This document shows, one piece after another, positions 1 through 60,061 of a stretch of DNA of 64,000 bases. Origin of the DNA: Amoebidium appalachense. Taxonomy: Eukaryota > Ichthyosporea. Under the pieces are notes generated by a model that did no database searches, was not told the DNA's origin, and was given only the letters and a program-made list of their open reading frames with translations. The first letter of the stretch is position 1. Every line of letters starts with the position of its first letter. A program made the position numbers and the translations under genes. The stretch is taken from positions 1,426,001-1,490,000 of the forward strand of contig CAVNZM010000007.1 of assembly GCA_963693365.1 (NCBI GenBank), in the 5' to 3' direction.

Positions 1-588
1 AGAAGTTACTGTTACGTGTTCCCTCTAATACAACTAAGTAGGAACACACCTATCTATGTAAACGAGGGAGTATTACTAATGAACAAGAAGACGTAGAAAG
101 ATGACCATCAAAAAACTAAAAAAATGATCTGGTTTAATGGATGTAAGAGTCAAGCAGCACAAGGGAAATTTCTGCTCTAAAACCACACAGGCACCAACTC
201 GCTTGCATGTAAGTACTTCGCCAGACCGGGTGGCAGTCGTACTAGATAAAATCCGTTTCAGTTTCCTGTGCACATGTTTCCTTTTTTTCACTGTTCCGAG
301 CTCGGAGGGGAACCTTTATAATAAAATACGCTATCACATGCTGTGTGTGTTGATCTGTCGTGTGCTGAACTCGGTCATCAAAAAGTAAGCGCGGGGAAAA
401 TGTAATGCTCTGTCACTAAATATGGTAATTAATAACCATATAAAGCTACAATCTGAGTTTTGGCGCGAACAATTGACCAATCACCGTACCGTGCTCAAGA
501 GTCTTGACTGATGATCTGACAACATGTAGTCTCGGGGCCACCCGCTCCTGGTTGCTTGGCAGGCAAGGGTTACATGCACGCAAAAACG

Positions 589-741
589 GTCTACTACAGA
601 AAACGAGGCACGCCGTGGCGCACCATCAAACATAGCCCTAAAAAAAGTAGTATCGTTTCTATTTTGTTCCTTTCCACCCCATAGTAGTGTGAGCACGTTT
701 GATGGCCTACCACGGCGTGCTGCGCGTTTTCTGTAGTAGAC
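589..741. repeat. MITE-like inverted repeat
   Basis: The two ends, 589-633 and about 696-741, are imperfect reverse complements of each other over about 45 bp, and both outer ends read GTCTACTACAGAAAACG inwards. A spacer of about 60 bp separates them. The trinucleotide ACG flanks the element on both sides (586-588 and 742-744), compatible with a 3-bp target duplication. There is no coding capacity. This is the form of a small non-autonomous DNA element. The superfamily cannot be named from the sequence. Confidence 0.6.
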
Positions 742-922
742 ACGTACCGGCACACCTGTGCATGTGCCTGTGCCACGCTTGCATGCCGAGGTGAATGCCG
801 AGGCCCGCCATTACATAATAATGCCGCGGTGGATATGCATACAAGCAGGTCTGTAGGTCTGCCAAGGTGAGTCTTGGGGTCTGAAAAACTCAGTGTGGGG
901 TCTGACTGGTGTGATACACTGA

Positions 923-923
<1 letters not shown>

Positions 924-961
<38 letters not shown>

Positions 962-1024
962 CCTCCAACCTCTAATACACCCCCCTCCCCCCCCCCCCCC
1001 CACACACACACACGCACGCACACA

Positions 1025-1055
<31 letters not shown>

Positions 1056-1066
1056 GCGCGCGCGCG
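924..1066. repeat. C homopolymer, CA repeat and alternating CG tract
   Basis: There is an uninterrupted C run at 924-960, a second C-rich run near 981-1000, then (CA)n that passes directly into a (CG)n tract of about 26 bp ending near 1066. Alternating CG next to alternating CA is a strong Z-DNA-prone arrangement. Confidence 0.9.
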
Positions 1067-1358
1067 TACACACCTCTGTCCCCCCGGCCTGCATATATAG
1101 CTGCGCTCCGACGGTGATCTCCGGCCGAGACACCTGGCTGCCGGTGGGTGGCAAAATTAATATTATCGTTTTTTGGTCGTCCGTGCATGGATAAGTTTTT
1201 GTGGTGGCCATCACCCCTACCGGTACCATGACATGTACTCCGGTTAGTTGGTTGGGGTACGTGTGGGCCGGGCCGACGTGCACTGCCCGGATGTATGCAC
1301 ATTCAATTTCAAATTGGTGGAGTAAATCTTTGTGTACATGTGTGTGCGTGCACGTGTG

Positions 1359-1393
<35 letters not shown>

Positions 1394-2237
1394 TGTGGTG
1401 GTGGTGGTGGTGGTGGTGGTGGGGGGGGGGGGGGGGGGGGGGAGGGAGGGAAGGGGGCATGGGGGGGGGGGGGGGGGATGATGTGGGTGGCAGGTGGGTG
1501 CGCACGTGGGGTGGGGTGCACGTGTGAGGGGGTGGGGGCGCATACAAAACTATTGGAAGATTGCAGCCAAAGTTTATTTTCTGACCACTCTTTCGTTAGC
1601 AAAATCACTACATACACCTTGCCTACAGTGTACAAATCGCCAAACCTGTTGTTACGTGACGCTAATCGTAAACTGCAAGGATATGTATGCAGGGGTTTAT
1701 ATTTACGTTCATATGTGCTTTTTTAGGTCACATTGATACCAAGAAAAACGTGAAAAGCGGCTTACTGTGTAAATTATGCAACTGATCGTAAACTATTCAG
1801 TTCCTTGAATGAAGGTGTTTCTCACTGTACGGTGTAAGCTGTTATCATACCTTTCCCGAAAATCTACCTATGTACACACTACATATCAGCTAGGTATGCA
1901 TAGTTATTCGCCACCTATTAAATGGTTCAACCCTCCAGATATCCGTGCAGTTTTAAGGAACCAAGAGTCCCACGTAAGAACGAAACACGTACTACACACA
2001 CACGTCTTCAGCTCAACTTTCATGCATTCATCCAATATACCCCCCCCCCCTCCCCCCCCCCCCCCCCCCCCCCCCCAAACACACACACACCCTCCCCCCC
2101 CCCGAACACACACACACATGTACCACAGCCTTCCCCCCTCCAGCCCCTTCCCCCCTCCCCTGCGCCGCATAGAAACACACACTTCCTCAACAAACGGCAG
2201 AATACCAAAACCAAACTAAAGGCTTCTAAACATGTCA

Positions 2238-38507
<36,270 letters not shown>

Positions 38508-38653
38508 CTTCGTTCCCCTTCCCCCCTGTGGGGTGTATCTGACCTAAACTGAGTCTAGATCCAATCCTCACCAAATCCACTGATTAACTAACAGTAGACT
38601 AACAAAGAAACATGAACTGATACCATTGCACACACTCGTCAACTGGCGCATAA

Positions 38654-38903
38654 ATGTCCTTTAAAACGTGTATAGCTAAAGAGGTCATGCCAGTGTGTGC
38701 GTACACACCCCTATATGATCCGCAAAAGCCCCTCCGGATCCTTATCTTGTTTTCTTTTCAAGTTCCGAGCGACTGCAGCGCTTCTGACACTCTGAAGTGC
38801 CCGGCAAAAAAGAAAAAGTTTGTGACTTTCAGAAAAGTTGGCTTGATCGAAGCAGATAAGCCTAAATTAGCTAAAGACGAAGCAACGTGATTCGGTGAAT
38901 AAA
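38654..38903 (+). CDS. Possible small plus-strand gene, unrecognised
   Basis: An open frame from 38654 to the TGA at 38888-38890 gives 78 residues. The 3' part (PSDCSASDTLKCP, then a lysine-rich stretch, then VTFRKVGLIEADKPK) looks like ordinary coding sequence, and an AATAAA signal sits 8 bp past the stop (38898-38903). TTTTCTTTTCAAG ending at 38762 could be a 3' splice site for a short first intron, so the real protein may differ at its start. It lies head-to-head with HEATR5, 147 bp from that start codon, in a repeat-free stretch. I do not recognise a family. It could be chance open sequence. Confidence 0.35.
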
Positions 38904-39043
38904 ATCGAAGTTGTATGCTGATTGATTCGATACTCTCGACACAAACGAGGATTTCTTGTTTTTGTATTATTTTGGTGTATCTCGTTGGATATCCGGTGAA
39001 GCTGTCTAAGCGACAGTATATCGTTGTGTCTGTGTCAACTGTA

Positions 39044-39044
<1 letters not shown>

Positions 39045-39107
<63 letters not shown>
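39045..39107. repeat. (TA)n microsatellite
   Basis: About 62 bp of pure TA, the only AT dinucleotide tract in a window dominated by CA, G and C tracts. Confidence 0.97.
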
Positions 39108-39109
<2 letters not shown>

Positions 39110-39369
39110 CCCTAGATCTGGTGCCTTGCTCCAGAAAAATACATCATAAGGAAGAAAAAAAATCTCAATATCATAAAACTAAATAAAAAAAAGTAGGAAT
39201 ATTAGTCGATCACAACATGGTACCCGGGCCGGTTCAGGAAGATTATCAAAATTATTCCTTTTTTCACGGTAGAACATGCCCTTTGAGATAATCAAGAGGG
39301 GTATGTAGGTATTTGGGTTGGTGGTACCGTGATGGTACGGTGGCCGGTACTGGTGGTCACAGTGGTGGT

Positions 39370-39454
<85 letters not shown>

Positions 39455-39855
39455 GGGGCGGGGGGAGGGGGGGAAGGGGGGGGAGGGGGGGGGGGGGGGG
39501 GGGAGGGGTAAAATGGGAGCTTATAAGTTTCTTCAGACATCCTCCTGTTTAGGCATAGTGAAATGGAGATAAACGTTTATGATGGTGGTACGGTTTTTCC
39601 CCCTTTCCCACTTATGCCTGGACCTTCAACCGTGTTGATTTTTTTTGTCGTTTCAAACTTGCAACTTAAAGTCTTAATGTTGACCAATAATAGAAATTGA
39701 TCCACTCTCACAGAGAGCGCCATATGCTTATCAAAGTAATGCACACAGTATAGGACTAAAAGCTAGATTGAGATAGAAAAAGAAAACAAAAAATATCGAT
39801 TTTTTTGACTTTAAAGTTGGCCAATCAGACATGATTTTCATCTAGTAACAGCCAA

Positions 39856-50930
<11,075 letters not shown>

Positions 50931-51561
50931 TTTTCACTCTCCTGCCTCAGTTACGACTCAGTGCACATGTACATGTGACTCTGATGATATCGATCAGTTT
51001 ATACATACTAGTCTCTTCACGTCCCCAGTGAGAGGGTAAAGGTTTGGGAGCTCTGCCATCGACATTTATACGCACCTGGAAGTTTATGTGGTACATTCCA
51101 CAGTCACCACAATAGTGGCAAATTTTACTTCTTGGACCAAGTGTTACGGCCGTCGGAAGTCCCACAGGCCCATAGCCTAGAGATGACCGTTTACGCTCTG
51201 CCAAACCTTGCCAAGGCCAGTGGAGTCGCTCCGCTCGACTCGAATCCTCTGCGATGGGTATGACAATGTGCACTGACATTGGCATAACACCATCAGGTCT
51301 CAAGGCGCCAAAGTTGCTCGTTGCCTGCCGACCAATTTTTCAGAGTCTTGAATTAGGTGTTCGAACTAAAGGGAAGCCTTTCCAGGATACGGCCAGACGG
51401 GTGTGGGCCGTGGGACCTGGGTGCATGGTAATGTGAGCTCTGTGCTGCCTCGCGTGTTGAAATGTTGGCCAATATCAGAACGTGATACCGGGGCGCTCCG
51501 TGCTGTTCAGCATGAAGCTCGAGCCTTGTCGAGCTCGACCAAATCAAACGGCAATGTCACG

Positions 51562-51597
<36 letters not shown>

Positions 51598-51972
51598 TTC
51601 TCCCCTGATCCCCCCCCCCCTCCCCCCCCCCCCCCCCCCCCCCCCCTCCCCACTCCCCCAATTGTGAAAGAAGCTGACCGCTACCAGCAGCTATCCATTG
51701 TACATGACGAATTGACGATGATACATGCATCACATATATGAAACCGTTTTTAAACGCGTAGTACTGGATGCATATGCACACGTTCCGGGCCCTGTATTAT
51801 GTACCACGTGACACGTGGATATATTCTCTAGCTATTTGCTACGCTGTGTATACAGTATATTACTACTATTGCGAAGTATATATCTCATAAGAACGTATTA
51901 TAAGGTACAGTGGTACCACAGCTTTGAACGTCCATATTTGTCTGCAGATGAGAGCTAGCGCTGTGAGTATGA
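50931..51972. other. Intergenic region upstream of the GH31 gene
   Basis: The 5' flank of the GH31 gene. A minus-strand open frame at 50947-51303 is 118 codons long and includes a CHYCGDC cluster, but it has no family match I know and no splice context. C tracts lie at 51564-51597 and about 51611-51646. No promoter element is obvious. Confidence 0.6.
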
Positions 51973-53157
51973 CATCAATCATGCATATGTGTTCTTGTAC
52001 CTGATATAGCTAACAATTTACACACATTTACATTATCATCTAAACCTGTACCTATAGTTCCAGAATACAAATATCTTGGTGTTCCGGTCGATTCTGTTGG
52101 TGTTATGTTTCCCCATATGGTCGAAAAGAGGGTAGAGTTGGCTCGTAAGCGGTTAGCGTTCTTCTCGGCTAATATTTTTAAAGACACACCCCTCCATCCT
52201 TCTGTTAGACTTACATTTATTCGCACTTTTGTCTTCCCGGCATGTGAATATGGTTTACCCCTTCTCGCCGCTTGGATCAAGAAAGAGAGAACCAGAGCGC
52301 TTAAACCCCTGGCAAATTTCCTTGAAGCAGAAGTTGCCTCCTTTCTATCTAACAACTGTTGTAAACCTGGGCCTGTAACGCTCTCGATATATGGTCTGGT
52401 CCCAATAGCTGCTAGAGTATCCTATCTCGCGCTGAAATTCAATAAGCACATAAGCCGCTTAAAGAAGTATTTGCCCTCCCACCCTCTCTTCTCTATCCGA
52501 CCTGTCCCCTCCTCACCTCTCCCCTCTTTCCTCCCCTCTCGCTCCCCTTCTCCCCTGGGCACAAATACAAATAAACCCCGCAATAGTGTGTGTGTGACTT
52601 TGGACTGCCACTTACTTATTAAACATGTACACAATCACAAGATAATCACGCAATATAACAAATGGAAAAAGATACCACACGACACTAGACCCGATGAAAG
52701 CATACACCTTGAAAAACTAAGCCTTATGTCTCGTTTTATATATACTGACCGCCTCAACCATCTTGCCAAATATGGCACTCGCAAGTGTATAACACCTAAA
52801 TACATATTACCTTCCTGTAGAACTGGTCTTTCTCTAGCTGATGGTATTATTGATCAATTACCACGCTTTTACTGTACACGTGCTATACAGTGGAGATCTA
52901 ATAAGTATAAGGTGGCATCATTTGCATGCCCAAACAACACACACACACACCAGTTTAACCGGTCATGTATCGCCAAATGTAGTTTGATAGACCACATAAT
53001 ACCGCAACACACACACGTCACATTCACAACAGACACCCAGAAAGATAGCCTACCTGTAAATTACAACATCCTTGATTTTATACTAAACACGCGTAACTAC
53101 GACCTGTTTATTAGATGTATTGATTGGCTTGAGAAACACATCACTACAAAATTATAG
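51973..53157 (+). pseudogene. 5'-truncated non-LTR retrotransposon reverse transcriptase
   Basis: The frame is open from 51973 to TAG at 53155-53157 (394 codons) without interruption, but it lacks the front and the catalytic core of a reverse transcriptase. The remaining part starts just before the YKYLGVPVD motif (52066-52092), the block that follows the palm, and continues with the thumb-like VRLTFIRTFVFPACEYGLPL segment typical of LINE-type enzymes. A C-terminal region of about 250 residues of lower similarity follows. Downstream come a CA tract and a run of about 32 A (53279-53310), fitting a LINE insertion truncated at its 5' end. The clade is not determined. Lack of stops suggests a fairly recent insertion. 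It is the only plus-strand coding sequence of clear origin here. Confidence 0.75.
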
Positions 53158-53178
53158 CGCACGCGCACACACACACAC

Positions 53179-53243
<65 letters not shown>

Positions 53244-53275
53244 CCAGCTGATACCGAGTGTCCCGAGGGGAGCCC

Positions 53276-53310
<35 letters not shown>
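53158..53310 (+). repeat. Probable 3' UTR and A-tail of the retrotransposon copy
   Basis: (CA)n from about 53165 to 53241 is followed by a short unique stretch ending GGGGAGCCCCTT and about 32 A, then CGGGGAACCCC. The near-identical GGGGAGCCCC and GGGGAACCCC flanking the A run are notable. I found no convincing target-site duplication at the 5' end. Confidence 0.5.
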
Positions 53311-53312
<2 letters not shown>

Positions 53313-54723
53313 GGGGAACCCCAGCTAATTGATTTCTCCTTCTAGTCTTTATGGTGTCTCGTAGAGAAAGTAAACCCTGATATATAGTCACCACCCGACA
53401 TCTATGTACGTGATCATGATATACCGCTGAGGGGATATTCCGAGCAAAACCCCCCCCATACCTGAGACTGGTTCTCTTTGCCTCGAGTAAACAGCGTAAA
53501 CCCCGCATATGTATCTGTCCGAATTATCCTTCCTGTCTAAGGAAATATTCCTTCTACTTCTAGAAAACCCACACATATATATAATTGTAAAAGTCCCTTC
53601 GGCCGTGGGATATCTAATGCTAGACCTTATCAAAACATGAATTCTGTCACCTTTAAAATTTCGTCGGACTCAAGAGAGTGACCATCAGTAATACCGTAAT
53701 ACGTGACTCCGGCTGACTCTTGAGTTTTTCCCCCTTGGCCTCTGCATTCTCTGAATTTCTCTCTCTGATGTTGTGATGCACGGGTGACCAATCATCTAGA
53801 TCAGGAGCACTGATTGGATTCATGATCTGCCGCCAATTTTCATGTTATCCAATCATATGGTTATTAACCACCCGAGATCCGGGGTTTGGCAATCCAACTA
53901 ATTACTTGCTCCGAGTAGTCCGAGACCGTACGCCCTATAGCTCCCAAGCTTAGCAGCTTACAGGTTTACGTTAGTTCGCGTCCGTTTGTATTGCTGTATA
54001 ACTCTATTTAATGATATCAAAAATGTGTTATTGCAATTGTGCGCTTCTATATGGATATGGGCCTAGCCCTGGTCCCTGAGTGAGCGGCCAATAAACGGCG
54101 CATGATCATTGATCAATCAAAACGGTCCAGCTGGGCGTCAATAGGGTGAGCACTAAGGAAAAAACACCTGCATTTTCTCTCCGATAGTATTACTTGCGTT
54201 TATGTAGCTAGATCCTGAGCTCAACCGTATACATGTACATAGATTCTTTTGGTAAATTACTGTGAAGTCACTTGCCCTGCAGGCTGTGACACATATTAGT
54301 AGAAAAGAAGCATTCATGCACTGTATTGCCGGAGTCGACTCTGATCTCATGCATATATGTGCCGCTGTATGGCAATCACGGGTCCGCGTGCCAGGACAGT
54401 CCTGGGCCTAGGTCTGCGCCGGCCTGTCCACTCACTAAGTTGAACATGTATCTGCAGGTGTTACGTGAAGGTACATCATATAACTTGAGTCACTGTCAGC
54501 TGGGCTCAGCCCTCTCCATCGGATATCGATCTATCGTTGCCAACACAGCATGACAAGTTGTGGCTGGCAATTAGATGTTGAATTGAAATTGAACTGCATC
54601 ATTTTTAGCTTACCATTTACCCTCGACCTCTCATCATGTGACCATATGGCCTGGGTGCCATGTGGTGGCTCTTTTTAGTGGTGGTGGTCTGGCGGTGGTG
54701 GTTGTGGTGGTGGTGGTGGTGGT

Positions 54724-54775
<52 letters not shown>

Positions 54776-55859
54776 ATGTAGCGGTGGGGTGTACACGTGG
54801 GTGCCGCTAGCGCTCATAAATCCAACGGATGGCTGCAAAATTGTGCCGTGTACACGTGTGCGGTCCATTTGTGACTGTACACATTGCGCACATGTGCACA
54901 CGTGTGCCAGTGACTGTACGTATAGGTTTGTATACACCTGCCATCTGGTGTGTACATGACATTGTGTGTGTGTACAAGTGAGGGGTGGGGGGTGGACCAG
55001 GATTGGGGGAGGGGTGGTTTGAGGGTGGTGGTGGTGGTGGTGGGGAGGGGGGGAGGGGGGGGGGCTGAGCATCGATAACGTCGTCGAAGGGACGGAGGGG
55101 TGCACATGCGGTTCTTTCTGTGAGCCGAACGTGAACGAGCCGACCTGCGCATGCCAAAACTTTATTTACAGATTGAGCTAAAAAGTGTGTATGGAAGGAA
55201 GGTCATAACTGTGCTATAATCAAGACTGGTATCCTGACAGAACACATAACTATTTAAAGCGCAGCATAATTTTGAAGTGTGCATATATAGGCGATTCAAA
55301 GGACATCGATAACAAAACTCTGTGCAGCCTACACATTTGCACTAACAACATGTACGCATGTGATTACGATTTTTATCAGTTAATCGTTAACCCATGTCAA
55401 CATAATCACAGTAGTGCGAAACATCGATAGGGGATAAGTGTGCGGGTATGCAAATTGGCATAATAATAGCTGTCTCAAAGGTTCCTATGAAACCCCTCGT
55501 AAAGAAATAGACCAATTCTTCTTTTTTTCGTACGCCGTACAGAAGTGCTGGCTACATTCGAAGTATTTGTGCAATATATACATTCATGAATAATCATTTT
55601 GGGTCCGTCTACCCGTAGAGTATATATCTGCATATGCATGTAACAACACATGTCCACCCAGGTCGTTATATTGGCTTCATTCATGTAAAAACTAGCGCAC
55701 ATTATTCAGGCATAACCCCCCCCCCCCCCCCCCCCCCCCCCCTTCTCCCAGCGGAGATCCCCAACAAAAATATAACTCCACAAAAGACACACGACTTGTG
55801 CCATTCATTGAATTTAGCTTCTAATCGTGTAAACTACGAAATGTCCCACATCCCCCTCC

Positions 55860-55895
<36 letters not shown>

Positions 55896-56077
55896 ACATA
55901 CGCACACCCCTACTCCCACCAACCACAGACACTCCGGCTCCTCACACAGAGAATCACTAACACACATTAGCTGTTATGCCAAATCACTTTTTGATAGTAG
56001 ATTACTTTGCACGGAGAACAAGTACTACCCGATTTCGATACACGTAACACACGGACATTCATATTACATACACCTTT
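53311..56077. other. Intergenic region between the retrotransposon and the TBC gene
   Basis: No gene is recognised. 53311-54650 is unique-looking AT-rich DNA without homopolymers. 54660-54773 is a GGT then G tract. 55021-55062 is GGT/G-rich. C tracts lie at about 55718-55742 and 55863-55895. Short open frames here have neither family similarity nor splice context. Confidence 0.65.
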
Positions 56078-56501
<424 letters not shown>

Positions 56502-56592
56502 CTACGTGCCAATTGAAAACATAACAAAGCCCTTTCATCCCCTGGATTATGACCACCATTGTTATGCTTTTCAATGACGCGTGAACTGATGG

Positions 56593-56709
56593 TAAATGTG
56601 AAACCAGAAAGAATTGATGCAAGCAGAACATAGCACAACATACACAACACACACACACACGCTCTAAACATGAAACCAGAAAGAATTGATGCAAGCAGCA
56701 GATAGCACA
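56593..56709. repeat. Tandem duplication, period about 70 bp
   Basis: The segment starting TGAAACCAGAAAGAATTGAT and GCAAGCAG occurs twice, at about 56598 and 56669, separated by CA-rich sequence. Confidence 0.85.
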
Positions 56710-56761
56710 CACACACACAACACACACACACACATACACACACACCCACGCACACACACAC

Positions 56762-56800
<39 letters not shown>

Positions 56801-57051
56801 CACTCACTCACTCACATACCATCCACACAAACCTGTACACACAGACACAAACTAACACACACAAAAAAGGGAGGGACGGGGAGGGGAGGGGGGGAGGTAG
56901 GGGAGGGGCGGGTGGGTGGGTGGGGGGGGGGGGGGGGGGGGGGGGGAGGGGGGAAGTTGTCGTTCTTGCTTATAGGGTGGGTGGGTGGGTGGGTGGGTGG
57001 TGGTGGTGAAGTGGGGGGGGGGGAAGAGGGAAGGGGGGGAAAGATACACAC

Positions 57052-57401
57052 CAGACTCAGGACTTTAGATACGTCGAGCTTTCCGGCCAGGCCGTTCATG
57101 TGCATGATGATGTCGGCATAGCCCTTGCCTGCTAGTGCCTCTCCCTGCTGCAGGATCACTGCACAAACACACTCGGTTATACTCCAACACGCTAGGTCAT
57201 AGCCCAATTCACTCGGTCATAACACAACACAATCGGTCATAACCCGAAGTATATCTCGGTATGGCACTTCAGGTTGCAGATGCAAAGACGAGGGAACTTA
57301 CTAGAAAACTATCTCAATTTCTGTTACCGGCGACTTTGTATATACACAAAAAGGAGCAACCAGTTCATGGTTGTCAGTTATATACCCTCCCCCCCCCCAA
57401 C

Positions 57402-57467
<66 letters not shown>

Positions 57468-57579
57468 ACCACCACCACCACCCTCCCATTCCCACCCCTC
57501 GTACACATACAGGCAGACAGACAAAAAGAAAAAGAAAAGAAAGAAAAAAAAAAGAAGAAGGAAAAAAGAAGACCCCCTC

Positions 57580-57610
<31 letters not shown>

Positions 57611-59127
57611 ACACACACCACCACCCCCGCCCACCCCTCCCCCTCCCCCTCACTCCAAACACAACCGCCTGCCCCGCACTTTCAGACGCGCACATTTACG
57701 TATTAGTTGTATTAGTTTGAGCACATAGTCACGTGACATGCAGGCACACGTACCTGCCAGGCAGATGAAGAGGATGTATGGATTGCGGCCCAGATCCAGC
57801 CCCTGCTTGGTGTATTCTTGGCTCGGCATGCTCCAGATCACTAGCCCCAACGTGCATGACGTCAGCACCTTTTCCTCCCTCCCACCCCCCCCCCCCCCCC
57901 CCCCGCCCCCCATTTTCACCAACCATGCCCTCTCCCCCCCCCCCCCCCCCCCCCTCCCCCCCCAAAAAAAACAAAAAAACAAAAAACAAAAAACAAAAAA
58001 CAAAATCTCCCTCTTTTCCTCAGCCTCACGTGATCACAAATCTGCCCACCCAGTTGCACGCCCACACACATGCCCCCAGGACTTCCTAGAGCAAACAACA
58101 AGCGCTGGATTGGTTAATCTTTCAACAGTAGTGGGGTGTCTGTGCCTGTCCACAGAAAACCTGGGAAAAAACATAGGACAAGAGCGCACACCAGCCGATG
58201 GTATAGAGGGCTAGTGTATATGTGCCGTGCAGGGGGATTATATTACTAGTACATACAGTTTCCCGCAACTTGTATGTCAATTACAGCACACATGCCATGC
58301 AAACAACAATACTAACATAAAGCTGTCGCCTATAGGTATACAGGTATAGACCATTGCGTTGCATGCAGACAATAACAATAAACTATAACGTTCAAGTATA
58401 TTTTAGTTACAGAACGATGCATGGCAGGGAAACAATAACAATAACTCTAGAGACCAAACATAGTTACAGGCCAATACAGTCAAGTGACCACAACACATGA
58501 GCACACATTGCAACAGGTAAATCTGACACCATGAAATACATCACACGAGCCTTTCACCATCACCAGTTCAACATGTTTGCGCATGAATGGTGGTATTGGC
58601 ACACAGCTTACCTTCGCATATTCTCAATGCATCCTCAAAGTTGAACTCACGTTTCATGTTTAGAAGCATCCACCTACAGAAAAGAGGAGAAAAGAGGAGA
58701 AAAGGGTCAGTAGGGCATGGTTGCACCCCCCCCCCCCCCCACCCCCCACCCCCCTTCTTTCCCCTCCAGCTCCCAGCCCACACCTTCCAACCCTTCCCGA
58801 GCCCCACCCTCCCACACACACACGCATGCCACGGATGGGGTTTAGGTGCACGAGACGACAAGATTCAAAACAAAAAACCAGGAGGGAAAATGACCAAAGC
58901 AAAGGTTGGACTTATGATGCCATGCTGTCTAGGCAAGTGTGCCAGGGATAGTGGGGGTGGCGTGGGGTGGAGTGGGGGCGGGCGGTGGCGGCCAAGGGGG
59001 GGGGGGGGGGGGTTTGTTAAGATTCGTTATAGGGTACGAAGTACACGCTCACGACAGACTGCAAAGCACACAAAAGGAGCTTGCATCACAAAAGAGCCCA
59101 TCCTCCCACCGATGTGTGTTTGTGTGT

Positions 59128-59186
<59 letters not shown>

Positions 59187-60011
59187 GGGGGGGGGGGGGG
59201 AGGGGGGGGAGGGGGGGGGGGGGGGATAGAAGGGTGAACGGTAACACTAAACGAAGGAGAAAGCATGTGTTGCAGCTTTTGCTTATTGAGTTTCGGAGAA
59301 GGGTGACTCCATAGTGAGGAGTAAACACTCGGGAAGAAGGGGGGGGGGGGGGGGGGGGGGGAGGGTGATGTAAGCGTGAAAAGGCCGGAACTATGGAAGA
59401 AACAACAAAGGAAAAACTACAAAACGTCACAAAAATGCGAAACCTGAAATCAAACAATTTAACCGTGTAGGCAGAAAACACTTGAACAGAGCCCATCATC
59501 AGGGGGGGTCCTATGCCTCCACAAAAACACGAGTTTCGACTCTTCAACCTCTCGCGCAATTGCAAGGTTCCCAACCCATACTTTGGGGGAAGGGGGGGGG
59601 GGGGGGGGGATGAATGCGTATGAAGAAGCAGACACCAAAAGGCAAAACACAAACCGCCGTCAAAATAAACATAAATAATAATAAAAACACTCCACCAATT
59701 AAAATTTAAAGAGCAGGTTAGCATACCTGTAGGCAAAAACGACATCTGCAGCCTCCTCCGTAGCCAGTGTCTCATAGAGGGTTGGTTCATGTTGATTCAC
59801 CATCTCAATCAGAGTGTGGAACTGACGGTTCATGGCCGTTTTGTCTTCGGGAAGGAAAAAGTCCCCTGGAAAAAAAAAAGAGAAGAGAGAAAAAGAAAAA
59901 GGGTGTGAGGGCGGGTTTGAAATCCTTGATGAAGAAGAACAAAAGTTGAAGACAACATGACGAATAAGGAGAGATGGGCCGGGGGAGGGGGGGGGGGGGG
60001 GGGGGGGGGGA

Positions 60012-60061
<50 letters not shown>

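Larger units (their letters stand above)
1..2237. other. Intergenic region downstream of HEATR5
   Basis: No coding region is supportable here. The long open frames translate homopolymers and dinucleotide repeats (poly-Gly, poly-Pro, Cys-Val, His-Thr), which is an artefact of the repeats. The stretch holds an inverted-repeat element (589-741), a C tract (924-960), a CA tract grading into (CG)n (about 1001-1066), a TG then GGT then G tract (about 1365-1478) and a C tract (about 2041-2076). I see no clear AATAAA signal just past the HEATR5 stop codon. Confidence 0.8.
38508..39855. other. Intergenic region between HEATR5 and the GH31 gene
   Basis: It presumably contains the HEATR5 promoter and the end of the GH31 transcript, but I see no clear TATA box or polyadenylation signal for either. 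Contents: a possible small plus-strand gene (38654-38903), a (TA)n tract (39045-39107), a (TG)n tract (about 39371-39451) followed by a G block to 39510, and otherwise unique AT-rich DNA. Confidence 0.75.

Noticed and set aside
50947-51303. Minus-strand 118-codon frame with a Cys cluster upstream of the GH31 gene
   Set aside because: I recognise no family, there is no splice signal joining it to exon 1, and exon 1 already begins with a good signal peptide ATG. Possibly chance or an old repeat.
52422-52634. Minus-strand frames opposite the retrotransposon
   Set aside because: Antisense shadow of the reverse transcriptase frame, which has clear family similarity on the plus strand.
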